Shown: positions 12,153 to 29,160 of the stretch, in pieces | How the letters are laid out: each line of letters opens with the position of its first letter | How positions within the stretch are numbered: the first letter of the stretch is position 1 | NCBI GenBank assembly: GCA_963070105.1 | Contig: OY718804.1 | Location: 9,159,317 to 9,223,316, forward strand | From: Litomosoides sigmodontis | Taxonomy: Eukaryota; Nematoda; Chromadorea; Rhabditida; Onchocercidae | DNA length: 64,000 nt | Reading direction: 5' to 3' | The notes under the pieces: generated by a model | Database searches by the model: none | The model's input: only the letters and a program-made list of their open reading frames with translations | Told to the model about the DNA's origin: nothing | Position numbers and translations under genes: made by a program

Positions 12153-15100
12153 TTAACGAGCAAGCTGCACACGTAATACTAGGCCAACATAACCGATAAT
12201 AAAGACACATACAGCGTAGAATAGCATAATACCCATATTTATATGCATATTATTCATTTCAAAATTCAAGTTATCAATTACCAATTTTCCGCTATTCACA
12301 CAAGTTGGCGCGTACTGAAAAATTTTTCAACCGTTGAATTTGTTTACAAATTTTCACTGAACGCATGAAATAATCACTTCTTGCTAGTAATTGCTTAATT
12401 ACCGTATGAAGTTGGAATAGGAATAATTAGTGAGAGGAGATAAAAGGAAGAGAGAAGAGAATTAGAGTGAGAAGAGTTCCAAAATGTCTAGGCAACTTTC
12501 ACTGCTATTCCAAACGATAAATTTCGGTAAGCTCTGAATTTGAAATTTTAACTCTTAAATGGAATCGCCTTACAAGAAATTTGCATAAAACTCCAACTCA
12601 ATAACTTCACCTGTCCATTTGACAGTAAGCAACTAATATTGTCATAATGTGAAAATTCATTTATCATCAATGATTCATAGCCAAAACGAAACCTAAAAAC
12701 GGAAACAATGAATGTGATCGATCATCTTTGCCTTTTTCCCCACAATTGCCAACTGCTACAAATCCTGCCACTCCAAACTGACGACGAGGACGACAATCCA
12801 AACATTTCACGTCTGCTAGATGCCTAGGAGAACTCATTTAATCTTACCAACTGAAGTACTGAACCCATTGCATCGATTCGTGAATGGTTCTAATATTGCT
12901 ATAAAGGCCACCTGTAATCGAAAGGACAGTTAGCAGTGGTCCTGATATTGATATTGCTATTGCGTATGATGGAGAAATCTGCAAATTAACAATTGCAATA
13001 ATCAATGACAATAGTAACGATAATCAATAATGATAATAATAATAACAATAAATGATAATCAATATAAGATAGTACTAATAGCAATAGTAGCAGCAATTGC
13101 TACTCGCATAATTTATTTGCTACAATTAGCGTGAAAAAAAAAACACATCACTTGCTAATTAAGATATCGTTGATAATTAAGAATTGTTAGAGTTTGGATA
13201 ATTTGAATGCATCACTTATGCAACTAATTATCTTAGCTCAATCTCCTACCATTTCGCTATCGATTGATAATTCTGATGAAGTGTAGTAAGAGAATTTAAG
13301 TAAATGACCTTGTAAATACAAAAATAAAATGAGATTTCAACAAAACGATAATTTCCATACCGAACTTAGCATAACGCCAACACTAAGCGCTGACCATTCA
13401 ATTAGCACGCAAATAAGCAAAGTGGTCAGAAATGTTGTAAATGTTGGATAAAGACCGATCAGATAGTAACTGATGCATACCATACAGACACCATCGATCG
13501 TAAAAATCGGTAAATACGACATTACCTATTAAATACGTTTACAAACATGCATTTCACGACGTCTAACAAAGATAGAGAGAGAGAGAGATTTGAAATTATT
13601 TTAATTAGAAATATTCCACAAATAATCGAATGATATCATTTCTGGCAAAATTTTCATAATGATTTCCGTACATTCGACCTTATCTATTAGCTCAAAAGTT
13701 ATACGTTGAATTCATTTTTTTAATTAATCATAATTTCTGGGAGAAAAAATCAATGATTGAATAAACAAAGTAGCAGAGATAACAATCAAACAATGTAGCT
13801 AATTTCCGGTTCAAAAGCGATAGATAACTCATATCATATCAGAACTGATAAGAGAGAAAGGAATTGCAGAGGGATTTTAGGAGCACCATTGATAGGTAGT
13901 AACATATGACAGGATAAATGCCATCGTGATATTCTCGCACCAACAACGGAAAGTTAGACGGCAGAAATGTTTGAATACCAAATACCGTTGAATATGTTAA
14001 TTCGGAAATATAATAGAACAAAGCACCTCTGATACTAATAATACCATCCTATAAAAAGCTAATTTTAAAGTAACTTTTATGAATTTTAATAAATTTACAC
14101 AAAAAAAAAATTTGCAAATGTTTTCCTTCTTAATTAAAAAATAAACAAAAAAAATATTCTTTTTGCAAAGTAAACTAACTTGATTTACTTCCGTTTGCAG
14201 ATACAATGTACCTAAAAATAGGCCCATTACAACTTTCTGGAGAAGTTTCGCCCATAAAAATGTTGGATTTCGCAAGTTCTGCTTGAATGATCTGGAAAAA
14301 AACAAACAAAAAATTTTAATTTGTTATACTTTTCAATCAAATACAACACATTCTTTCAAATCATTTTGATCAATTTAAATAAATTTTGTCAAAAATTAGC
14401 AGAATTTAAAAAAAACCTTTTTTTGTTAATAGCAAATTTCCGTTTTAAAAAGTAAAACTTCTACTCGATTTGAACAAAGAAAAAGAAGGAAAAGGAAAAA
14501 AGGATGAAAGCTATTAGTGACATTATCATTGCAGTTACATATGAGCATTTGATGAAGCACAATATTTTGAAGTATTTGAAAAATTTGCTAAAATCATCAA
14601 AAATTATTTGCTTGTTATCATCACATCAAACATTCTTCAATAAATTAGCTCTATCCTTCTAATTTAATTAGCTATTTCTTTCTTGCGGATGAAAAATTCG
14701 CTGATAATAAACTATCATAAAATTAAAAAAATTCATCAACACTCTATGAATTTAATTTAAAATTTAAAAATTTTTGCTCTAAGATAATACAAACTCAATT
14801 TGTGCCTCTTTTTTTCTCGCTAAATAATTGACAATATGTAAACATGTAGGAACCTAATAAATAAGGCATAAGTGAGAGTTGGAATGGACGCTTTGACAGG
14901 CTCGGTAAGTTGCGCATGAAAACGCTTATTGCTAAGCTCCAATGCTTCACGCATTCTTAACTCGTATTTAGATTTCATAAACTGTAAATATCATAAATTA
15001 AAAATTTTTTCAGTTCATTCATTCGAAATTATCAAAGGTTATCTGTTTCTACCTCATTGTTATCGCAGTCGAATCATCTTAATGTAATGTAATTAAAATT

Positions 15101-15617
15101 TTATCAAAATAATACTTTGATGTTTTTGAAGTGAGAAATTTCAGTACCGCATTAATAATTCGATTGCAATGTTCAATACATTTTTCTTCATCACCCGGAA
15201 CAATAGCTAACGTCTGAATGAAAAAATCAGCCGGATTAGTGTGAACCGGAATAGGATATCCAACGTCGGCATAAAATCGTAAAGCTTCTGAGGGCGAACC
15301 TAAAGTATTCAGCAATTATTAATGATGAATTTATAAATATATGAACCTAAAATTACTAAAGACATTCACAGTTATATTCACTAATTGAAATAGTTAGTTG
15401 AAAGTTTTTTGAAATTTTAAATTTTAACCAAGAAAAGCAATTTTTCCATTAGCAAGAAAAATAACTCGATCGAACATTTCAAATGTGTCAGATGCCGGCT
15501 GATGAATTGTACAAATAATTGTCTTGCCATTTTCGGATGCCATACGCTCAAGAACCTCAAATTAATTAATCACACATATAAAAAAAGAAAAGGCAAAACT
15601 CTACGTGTGTGCGTGCG

Positions 15618-15664
<47 letters not shown>

Positions 15665-17372
15665 ATGCACGTATGTGTGTGAGTGTACGTGTAAATGTAT
15701 GCTAAATAAATAATTTGCAAAAATAAATTTGAAAAATGAAACAGAATATATTGCTGTTATTCGAACTTTGACAATATGAAATGCCATAAATGAGTCAATG
15801 CCAGTTGTCGGTTCATCAGCAAACAACAATGATGGATTTGTTAAAATTTCCGTGGCAAATGATAGACGTTTCGCTTCCCCGCTTGTGATACCCTTTTCTA
15901 CGCCTGACACGCCGATACGTGAATCAATGCAACGTTCTAATTCCAAATCTGAGATTACCTTAATTAAAAGCATTTAAAAATCAATCAACCCAAAGCATAA
16001 GTCAACGAAATTGTTCTAATTTCAAATTCATTATTTTGATTATCGTAAGTAATGAGAAAAAAAAATGGATAAGTGAATTGATAAGTTCACAAGTAATGGT
16101 TTTTTTTTCATGTAAAAAATACTGGAGATTCATTGTATTTTAAATATATTTTTAGCTAAATTATTAAATTTACAAATAATAATTCGTATAAGAATTTAAA
16201 TGTCTTAATTATTGAATGAATGAAACACAATAACGCTTGATTAATATGCTTTTGAAAACTTCGGTGAAATATTTGTAAATTTTATCAAATTGCTTAAAAT
16301 CTATTTATAGCAAAAACAAAGAAAGCACAAATTATCTTAAAGAATTATCTTTTAAATAGAAAATTAAATTGCGAATTTATCACTTAAAAAGGGAAAAAAT
16401 AAACAAATTACTTGTTTCACACGTAATTCTTTTTCACGTTTTGTAAAAGATGATGGCAAACGAAGAGCCGCTTGTAAGTTGAGATGTTCGCGAACTGTCA
16501 AGGAATTGATAAATAAATTTTGTTGTTGAATATAAGCGGAAACCTGAAAGACAACAATTTACGTAGAAAATAATGACGTAAATTATTACTAATTCAATTA
16601 TTTTACATATTGCATTTGATGTTGCTGTTGTCTTTGTTGCTTCTGTTTTCTTTTTCGCAAATAAACAAACAATAATTTGCGAGCAATAATTTTTACTTGT
16701 AAATAATTGCTATTTTAGTTTGTAAATAATTTTGTGCATAACAGCAATTTCCTCCCTGTCTATTTCTTTATTTAATCAATTGAAGTGTAATTGTTAGTAA
16801 ACAATAAATTAATTATGCGCAAGAAATACTTGCGAAATCGAGGAATGGAAGAAGTAAAGTTAAAAAAAATGAGAAGTAAAATTGCCTTAGTGATTTTTCG
16901 GCCGATTATTTGGCCGTTTACTTTGACAACACCGCTGATTTTTAGATCCTTCACGTTTCGCTGCAGCAAAGCATTCAGTAATGTCGTCTTACCGGCGCCG
17001 CTACAACAAATTTCCGTCCTATTTTAGATTAACTACCCTTAGTGAAATTGCTATTGGAAAATGTTTTTTTTCCGTATTTACTTTTTTCAAACTTTTCTTT
17101 TGTGGCAACTGATTTTCTCACTTTTTTTTTAAAAAAAAAAAATTATGTCAGAGGAAGAACAAAATCGGGGGTGATATTTAAAAGAGTCAAGAATTGGTAA
17201 ACCTTGCACCCATCAAGGCGATTAGCTGTCCCGGTTGTGCAACTCCCGTCACATCGTGGAGTAGCAAGCGTTTTGTTCTCTGTGCAGTTACCGATAAATT
17301 TTCCCAGGTTAAGAAAACTGGATCAACCGGTAGTAACTCGATAGCAGGACTGGAAAAAACATTAGCATGCAT
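12153..17372 (-). CDS. ABCG (White-family) half-transporter
   Basis: Thirteen exons read right to left: 17372-17203, 17000-16886, 16543-16412, 15958-15767, 15555-15429, 15299-15148, 14981-14854, 14291-14180, 14048-13887, 13525-13361, 12978-12848, 12692-12611 and 12314-12153, giving 609 residues. An N-terminal ATPase domain carries Walker A GASGAGKTT (residues 55-63), a Q-loop (YIQQQNLF), signature ITSGEAKRLS (163-172), Walker B LLFADEP and the H-loop His in CTIHQP (about 221). Six hydrophobic segments follow, then an extracellular loop with cysteines and a last membrane helix ending VQLAR. This nucleotide-binding-then-membrane order defines ABCG half-transporters (worm wht genes), which dimerise to export lipids or pigment precursors. 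ATG at 17372 is inferred; the frame is open upstream to an in-frame TTG only. The intron after 16886 has a GC donor. The signature motif departs from the usual SGGE. Confidence 0.9.
15605..15660 (+). repeat. (GT)n microsatellite in an ABCG intron
   Basis: About 56 bases of alternating GT, with a few GC interruptions at the left end, inside the intron between the exons ending at 15767 and 15555. A TATG-rich tail follows. Confidence 0.95.
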
Positions 17373-18346
17373 TGCTTGATACAGGAGTTTAGCGAAAGCA
17401 ACCAAACTACGTCAATGATCATAAAAGATATTAAATTAAAATTGACAACAATACTTCATTTATATAGTCAATTGGAGAGGAATGCATGTGAGAGTTAATA
17501 CTCCAATGTGACACATTTCCATTTAATAATTGCAATGACGTATTTGCTTAATGCACAAGTCACAGGACAATTTATACAGTCATTTACCACAGAACTTCAT
17601 TGAAACCATAAATAGACTGTTAAAACAATAGGCTGTGAACACGAATCTATGATTACGGCACTCTGCAAACAAGATACTTACTGACCACCACACTCATCTT
17701 AAAGTATTGATCCTACCACTTTCGAATATGACATATGTGACCAGAGAGAACGTGACGTGTGGTCACGGAACTATAAGAAGCGACAGTTGCCAATACTTTC
17801 AGTTGCATATTTAAATAAAATCATATCGTTTAAAACTGCACCCCAATTCCGTAATCTGATAAACGACACTAACTTCTGATGAGCCAAAAATGTTTGAGCT
17901 CATTTCAGTTGGTTGAATTCAGCCATAACGGACAAAACAAGTAAGCACTATTACTGCAAAAAAATTTATTCCCTTCAATTAGAGAATTTGTCAAATCCAA
18001 ATCACCACCTTGTACTACGATATTTCTATTTTATCAAATTCACAAAATATCTGAACCATAATGTACCCTCAGTATTTTTAACCATGTGATTTCTATTATC
18101 CTATTTCCCCTCACAGCTCTAATCTATTCGTGAAAATCAGTCAGAACAACATGAATAAATAATAGTTAATAATTATTCCCTTCGACACAACATGTCTTGT
18201 TCTTCCTTATGCAGCAATATTTTGTTAATGCTTCATCTTTTTTTCGACAACTTTTTATTGCTTTTTTTTGCTTTCATTTATGCATATGTGTCGAACAGTG
18301 GAAAATTAACGAATGATAATTTCATATACAGAACAAAAAGCAAAAG
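17373..18346. other. Intergenic between SPOP and ABCG genes
   Basis: About 970 bases separate the stop of the SPOP homologue from the inferred start of the ABCG gene, both on the - strand. No exon was seen. It should hold the ABCG promoter or a trans-splice site; GTAG at about 17407 on the - strand is a candidate acceptor. Confidence 0.4.
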
Positions 18347-21813
<3,467 letters not shown>

Positions 21814-23455
21814 TGTTACGTTAGAATTGTTGAATTTCCGAGTAAGCTATTGTACTACAGTATACGTGAGTCAAGTAATAGGAATAGTCAGATAGAACTA
21901 ATAACAGAATAACTAAGGCACTAATGCCTTCAAGCCAAACTGTCACAGTGTAACGTGAGTATAAAAAAAATCTGAAACTTGAACCGTTTGCATGACAAAT
22001 ATGTAGGTCTTGTGGTACAATAAACGATGTAACGAACGAATACAATTCTTCGTATTATGGTCAAGCAATATTTCAAAAATTCAAATACTTTCACTTTCCA
22101 CATTTTTCAATTACAATTTCAATTTTTCCTTAAACGAGAAAACATAGAAAAATGAATTGCCAGAAAAATAGTTTAAAAGGGAAATATAAACATTCAAAAT
22201 CAATTCACTTGAATATGAATAAAAAAAGACTTCCTCGCAGAAACTAAATAATCAATCCCATTTCTCGATGGACAAATATTGTGAGCAGAAACAATAGCAT
22301 GATGAAAAAGTTGGTCCGGTTACTTTGTCATCACGCTGATATCTGGATAGATTGGAAGACATAGACTGGAACAATCTAACAGATGGACAACTGATAACCC
22401 TTCCTAAGCCCTTTTTGCTGTATTCCAGCTGAAAAGATTGACAGAAAGTACGTGTGTAAAAAATGCAAAGTTACATTTGGAGTGAAATGAAATGAAGACA
22501 AAAGTGGATGAAACATACACCAGTAATGTCTACGTGGTTCTCCAATGGAGAACATACGTAGGAGTATTTTTGTTTATATCAATCCCTCGAGAGCAAATAA
22601 TGGTATGTTTCCAAAAAACATACCTTACACTTGTCGATTGACGAGTACTTCATCCATAATACCGGCAATGAACGACCACTCTCGACATTAACGCTTCCAC
22701 TTTATGGCTAACAAAAATGATAGTAATGACGCATTTTACAATTTATTGTCACCACAAACGTATAACTTTGTTATAGGAGCAGTGAAAATGAAATATATCA
22801 TTCACTTAATGAATGACTATTTATTTGTTTAATATTTCAATTTTCATTCGTGCAAAAACACATGTAACTCCCAATTCTTTATTTGTGCGCAAAAAACACA
22901 TCGCAACACGTCGAGCCTCGAGCAGTAGCATCCGCACATATATACAATACTGCACATCTGCAACTTTATCAATTACACTCTTATCATTCCATCTTCTCAT
23001 ATATGCTAAATTCTGATAAATCACTTTATTAAATGATTTAAATTTAAAAAGGAAAAGAGAACGGCAAACGATCCTCTGTAGCAGCAAAGCGTTGCACAGA
23101 TTCATTGATGGTAAATACTAAATTTTGACGGTTAAACAAAAGTCGACCGAGACACGCTTACCACCCCAAATACACACACACACATCATTCTACGTAGTTT
23201 TAGTGTGCTCACATTGACACGCACGCGCACACATACATGAAAATATGTGTTGACGGCGTGCACGTAGCGAGACACACACACACATATATATATAATTGTA
23301 CACATAGAACGGAGCTGTTGCTTGTGTGTCCTACGACGAAAAGGTGTATTGACAGTGTCACTGTATGTGCCCGTGCGCGAAATGATGCGTAGATAGGGCA
23401 GATGGCACCTTATTGTTCCTCTCAACAATCTGTCTGCATCGCGCCCATACATCCA

Positions 23456-23482
23456 TCACACACACACACACACACACACACA
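23456..23482 (+). repeat. (CA)n microsatellite
   Basis: About 27 bases of pure CA. Shorter CA runs occur near 23173 and 23273. Confidence 0.9.
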
Positions 23483-25540
23483 TAGTATAGCTCAGTAGTA
23501 CCTGATTATCGGAATGGAGTGGAAGAGGGAACAAATACATTGGTGTGCCTTGCCAAAGATTAGTTGAGGTAGCCGTAAGCTAAAGATTTGTTCTCGGAGC
23601 GACGGCATTTGCGCAGACAGAAGTGGATAGACGGACACGGACACGTGTGCACATACGTACGTACACACGTACAGGGCAGGGCGAGCGACGCACCACCACA
23701 TGGACGACAGACACACGCGACAAGAAAGGTCGAAGGGAAAAAGAGTAAGCTGACGACTATTTGCTACTTGAGGGATGTAAAAGGTCTGTCTATCCGTCGG
23801 TGCACCACCACTCTGCCTGCGCCTCCCCATCTTCCTCATCCCATCCCGTCATCCTTCCGTGCAATTCCAGTCCTTCTTCCACACCACACCCTTCTCACTC
23901 TTCATCCTCTCCTCCTCCTCCCCCTGCTCCTTTCGTCACCTCTGCTTCTCTGTGTATCAATCAGTTAGCCGAAGTGATCACAGCGATGGTACCACAGCAA
24001 AGCAATATTCAAATTTCGATGCTTCTTCCTCACCTCTCACGTGAGTTGAGTAGAGCATCTCTCCTCCTACCCTCTCCCTCCAACTAGCTCCGTTGAACTG
24101 TGCTAGCCTACTTACATTAAGCCGTCCATCAGTTCAGTTCATCCCACCACGGTTTATGGCCACCGAGTGACCGGGACGCTGTTGTTAGTTACCACTAACA
24201 CACTGCTTAATGTTGAAAGCAAAGAGACTGAAAGGTTACGCGCTGTCTTCACATCTCACACGCATTTCCTCCACTCGCTCTGATTGACCCTCGCCCTCAC
24301 CAAACACAAAGAAAAGCGTAGAGTTCTGGATAGTATACGCTCGATTAGGTCAGACGTACGTCACTCTTGCACATCGACCCATTGCAGTGTAACGCAATCA
24401 CTCGGAAATCATCCTCGACCACTCACTTATAACACTTCATCCTGTTTTCCTAAACGCAGAACTCCGTCTCCTCTCCTCACCCGTCCACAGGTAGAGTTGC
24501 TAGTTGCAAAGCAATTGATAATGATGATGACGTGAGTGATAGGATATCAGTATCCGTGGAAGGGAGCCTTTTTCGCAAATGCTATTCAAAGCTGTGCATG
24601 TAAACAGTGGTGATAAAGGTGTTCTGATAAGAAGTGACCAATGATGGTGTCTTTTCTTGATTTCCACCCACCCAACAGTGATGTGGAAGTGGTGTCGAGT
24701 TAAACTTTCACAACTGATCCACTGATATTCAATTGAATGTCACTTTCACATTGACCTTTCCATATCCCTGCTTATATACCGGAAAATTTTAAATATTTAA
24801 CGGAAACGATTGATGCAAAACTGATGAAATTCATTCATTTCAACTAATAATAGCATAACACCAGAGACGTCATATTATCTTAGCTTTAAATTTAATGATA
24901 ATTACAAACATTCGTATGGTTCCTAAGATAAAGTATTCCTACTATCTCGCAACAGTTCAAACCCCCACCACCCATGATATTGAGAATTTAATGAAATATG
25001 AAACTTTGATGATAATCGCTGTCCGTAGTTTAACGATCGAATTTGCTCGTTCAACTTATTCAGCAAAAATTTTATTTGAAAATTTAACAATGCAAAGTGG
25101 GAAATTGATGAATGCAATCATTTTCCTGAATAATTCCGCGAAAATGAGAGATATTATTCTATTAATTTAACAGAATAAAATTTTGAAAGAAAAAGAGGGA
25201 GGAAATTTTCTAAGAAATTTTTACGATTTAAATTACAAAAAGAATGGAAACGATAGAGAGGGAAAGAGAGAGAGAGAGAGAGAGATAGTTGTAGTGAAGA
25301 TGAAGAAGTGTCGTCCTCTAACACATATAAGCAACATATGAATTGAAAAATGAAATTTGTTGAAATCTCAATGATTGAACAGATACGTACTGACAGATAA
25401 CAAACGTTCACAGCAAAAACCTTCCCTTCCTTCGTCGTCCCTTTCCTTTCAGCAAAATGGACGCAAATCGATTTGTTACGCTCAAACAATCTCTCCTCAA
25501 TAATTCCTGTAGGAACATCGATTGCTCTACTCGCATGTTG

Positions 25541-25569
25541 TGTATGTGTGTGTGTGTGTGTGTATGTGT

Positions 25570-25606
<37 letters not shown>
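25541..25606 (+). repeat. (TG)n microsatellite
   Basis: About 66 bases of TG with two TATG interruptions. The Cys-Val and His-Thr frames across it are artefacts of the repeat. Confidence 0.95.
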
Positions 25607-25608
<2 letters not shown>

Positions 25609-26445
25609 CTTTATATGTATGTGTGATATACATGGAATGCGGCGGAAACTAATTTTATTCCTAACTGATGATTGTCCGTGAGGAACCATTGACAGATGGC
25701 GAAAGTGACCACCGTCAATCAAACGTATCTAAGATGGAAAGGTACATAGATGGCTACGATGTATTATATGCCATGACGGACGCGCGTAATAAAAATGAAA
25801 GAAGAAAGTGGTGGAATAAAAGGATGAGAAAATTGTGGTAACTGTAAATCATGGAACTCTTCCAATCAGCTGCAGTCTTCCTGCTTCTCCCTGTCATAAA
25901 ATGCAAAAAAAAGATGTTTCAATGTGACCACTGCTGAAACGGAAGGCATATCAAAAGGTCAAGTGCTGGACACTGGAAATTGCAAAGATCATTTGGTTAA
26001 TATTTGATGAAAATGGAAGATATATATATTAATTGGAAAAGATGATGATTGTAGAACTGAGAAAAGTGTCATTTCATTGAAATGCATGATTAGCGAAATA
26101 AAAAAACAGCTAACTGCTAAGTTTGCATTTATGTACCGCGTAAAATTTCGTCCTATGGCAGAATTTAACAAATCGGTGTTGTTGTGTCGTGATTTTTATT
26201 AAAAAGTCTATTTTTGCTTATTAGGAAGGAACATTCATTTGTCTCACTTATCCTTCGAAAGGAAATGTTTTTTTCGATCTTTTTCTAGTACTTCCATAAA
26301 ATTTGGATTTTTTGTTAAATCCCAATGTTACGGGTATAACTTTGAGTAGTGAAATTATATGTGTGTAATATGCAACGGTGTTATTTTCAAATTTCAAACA
26401 ATATTGAAAGTAAACTAGTTGAAATCTATTTGTTCTAACGATTTT

Positions 26446-26448
26446 CAG
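26446..26448 (+). promoter_or_regulatory. Probable trans-splice acceptor of the CISD3-type gene
   Basis: ATTTTCAG ends 24 bases before the start codon at 26473, with no coding exon to its left. In nematodes this arrangement is typical of a spliced-leader addition site. Inferred from position and consensus only. Confidence 0.45.
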
Positions 26449-26472
26449 GCATTTTCATCCCTAATTCACTAA

Positions 26473-28503
26473 ATGGTAAACTGTACATTGATAAAACGCC
26501 TGACCTTTACGCTGAAACGCTCAAGTGGCAAAAGTGGCTGGGGACCGTATCGTAATGTACGAAAAGGTGATCACTTCGTGGGTACTGAACCGCATCCGTT
26601 GAAGTACCACGTGGTAAGCCTTTTTAATTACTCCAGTTAAGCAGCAATGCAGGACAGAGTATTTCGCCGTAGATTCGTAATTTACCTTTCATTCAGCGTT
26701 GCATAGTTTGAGACGGATCGGATTCTTATGTTTGTCGTTCATAAATTAAAGTGTGGTGTGATTGTCTTTTGACAACAAATGAATGAAAAATGACAAAACA
26801 AATGAAACACTTATTTCTTTTTCCTTAATATCTCTTTTTTCAGTTATTTTAATATCTTTTTGAATAAAGTTAAATGATCATATTTATGCGTATTAATAAG
26901 TCCGTCAGAAAGTGAAATATCTTTTTATTGATATAGACAAGCAAGCATCCCATTCTCTCGATTTTCTCGTTTTATTCGAATCTATTTCGATATACGTGTT
27001 CCACTTTCCAAATTTTGTATTTCAAAACGAATAATGGCCTTTTCTTTTTATTAATACAATATCTACTAATCAATGAATAAGTTGCAACACTTCGGGATTA
27101 TCATATTTCTGAGGGGGTTACTAGAGGTAGTCATCAATCAAACATATGAAATTTTAGTTATATGTGATGAATTCAATAGATCTTCTACGAAGTGCTGCAA
27201 TTTTATTGATTTGTCTACCTAGTCGATTTCTGGTTAATATCTTTATTTGGAGTGTCGCAGCTTATTCATACGACTCTTTACATCGTTAATGTGTCACTGC
27301 GCCAAAAACAAAAAAAAAATGGATGGTCGCTTCCTTTGTCGTGGTTTGGATTGATTCGCATTTTTCCTAGAACTGACGAAATTTTTGAGGCGATCAGTGG
27401 GTTGATTCGTGATTTATCACGCGATGAAATTAATTTTGCCATGTGCCTCTTTTTCATTGGTGATTAAAAGAATTTAACACTGTTTGTGGTGCAGTGGTTT
27501 GAAATATGTGTATCTAATAAATACTCTACATGGCGCATACAGCATCTCAATGATGTGTCTTGTAAAATTGTATAAAGAAACATATAGATGTGGCATAAAT
27601 TATTTATTCTGTGTTCATTCACACAATTTGTTATACCTTATTTTTTCGTTGTCTTCATTCATAGCGTCAAATCTTTGTTAACCATTGCTCAGCATGAAAA
27701 TTTTGCTTCTTCTGCTTTTTGCTTTGTTTGCAAAATTGACCATATTTCAGTTACAAGATAAAAAGCCGTTGCATAAATACGGATTGCAAGGAACCCATCA
27801 CCTGCTTCCGTATACCGGCAAAGTCAGTTCGACATTGCCGACTCGGGCAGTTCTAAAAAAAGATAAGATTTATGCTTGGTGCTCATGTGGCTATAGTGGA
27901 ACTCAGGTATTATTAAAACATCAGTTTGTACTTTATATTTTTTAAATTTAAGAATCTTGAATGCAAAGTTTTTATGCATCTATTGTGAATGATGTAAGCT
28001 CAAAAACGGAAGTTTCCGAAGACGGTTTATATATTTCGTTTTAAAATTCGATAAGAATTTATTTCGGAATAATAGAGGTTATATGGTGCGTACAAGTACA
28101 CCCACTTTTCAATTGAAGCGAGGTGAAATTATTTCAAAAGCATAATTTCTGAATATTGCTGATTCATTTTTAGCATTTTTTTTTTGATTCTTTTCAATTA
28201 ATGTGTTTCAGCCCTTGTGTGATGGAAGTCACCTTCGTTACTACATTCCAACAAAGCTACGACCTGTACGATTTATTCCTGACAAGGATATGGAGGTTAA
28301 TTTTTAAGTTTCAGAAGAAAGTTGAGTTCTTTGGGACTGGTGTTTCATAACCGTTTTACTAAGACTCAATAGTTATTGTGGAGATATTACAAGACTTTCA
28401 GGTATGGTTCTGTAATTGTAAACAAACGAAAACGCGCCCATTTTGTGACGGTTCACATCGTGAAGTTAGCTCAAAACTGAAAAAAGCTGAAGAGGATAAA
28501 TAA
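26473..28503 (+). CDS. cisd-3: CISD3-type double-CDGSH iron-sulphur protein, mitochondrial
   Basis: Exons 26473-26613, 27751-27906, 28212-28295 and 28402-28503 give 160 residues. Two CDGSH motifs are complete: CSC at 91-93 with PLCDGSH (100-106), and CNC at 131-133 with PFCDGSH (140-146). Each has the three Cys and one His that hold a [2Fe-2S] cluster. Two motifs and no membrane helix are the mark of CISD3/MiNT, a soluble mitochondrial matrix protein; CISD1 and CISD2 have one motif and a membrane anchor. The N-terminus (MVNCTLIKRLTFTLKRSSGK) is basic and lacks acidic residues, fitting an import sequence. The second exon could instead begin at an ATG at 27694, which would add a hydrophobic leader, but TATTTCAG at 27743-27750 is a strong acceptor in matching phase. 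The first exon's assignment is therefore likely but not proven. Confidence 0.83.
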
Positions 28504-28536
28504 CGATGCTGATATGTGATGTTTTATATAATTGTT

Positions 28537-28542
28537 AATAAA
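28537..28542 (+). terminator. AATAAA polyadenylation signal of the CISD3-type gene
   Basis: An exact AATAAA lies 34 bases after the stop codon, a normal distance for a short worm 3' UTR. Confidence 0.6.
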
Positions 28543-29160
28543 AAGGTGATTAGGCAAGCAATGATTAACTTCAGAAAGTTTTCATTTGTAATTTCTGTGC
28601 CTTTATATGAAATCGGTTATGTTTATGAGTACCCGTCCAGTAAGGTTTCTCTTTGTGTCACAAATTTACCAGAAATGAAGTGACCTTTTTTAAATCCAGA
28701 ACATTAGGTATAGTCGTCGTCGTTAATCTTTCACTGTGTACGTTTTTTCTTGATTTTTGAATTGTTGTCTTTACATTAATAAATGTATGTCAAGGGATCT
28801 CCTTATTGTAGTTAAATCTTTATTCATTTATTGCAAAATTTATTGTAACTGTATTTTCATTTAAAATTATATCGAATTCGATAGTGGTCAGCAAAGTAAT
28901 GACGGTACAAGTAAGCTGCTGTTTTAAAATAATGGCTGTGGGTCATATATTCAACTTGGAACATGATAGATATAAATAAACTTTAATTCTTTTAAACACT
29001 CAGGAAGTAAGCCGATTTCCGTGATGCACTGTTTTCTTAAATTGTGACTGAGACAAGTAGGTGTCTATGACATTTTATTTCTTGTTGCGTCCCTTAATCT
29101 TCTTGAGCTGTTCTGAATTGCATAAATCGATATGTAATTTGAGGGGTGCTACATCACTGC

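Larger units (their letters stand above)
21814..26445. other. Long repeat-rich intergenic region upstream of SPOP
   Basis: No convincing exon was found. From about 23.1 to 24.5 kb the base composition is richer in G and C than the flanks, with CA tracts, C/T-rich runs and ACGTACGT-like stretches; this could be the SPOP promoter or a non-coding first exon. The many short open frames here overlap on both strands and lack splice support. Confidence 0.4.

Noticed and set aside
24895..25170. 91-residue frame upstream of the CISD3-type gene
   Set aside because: It overlaps a frame on the other strand, is AT-driven in composition and has no recognised motif.
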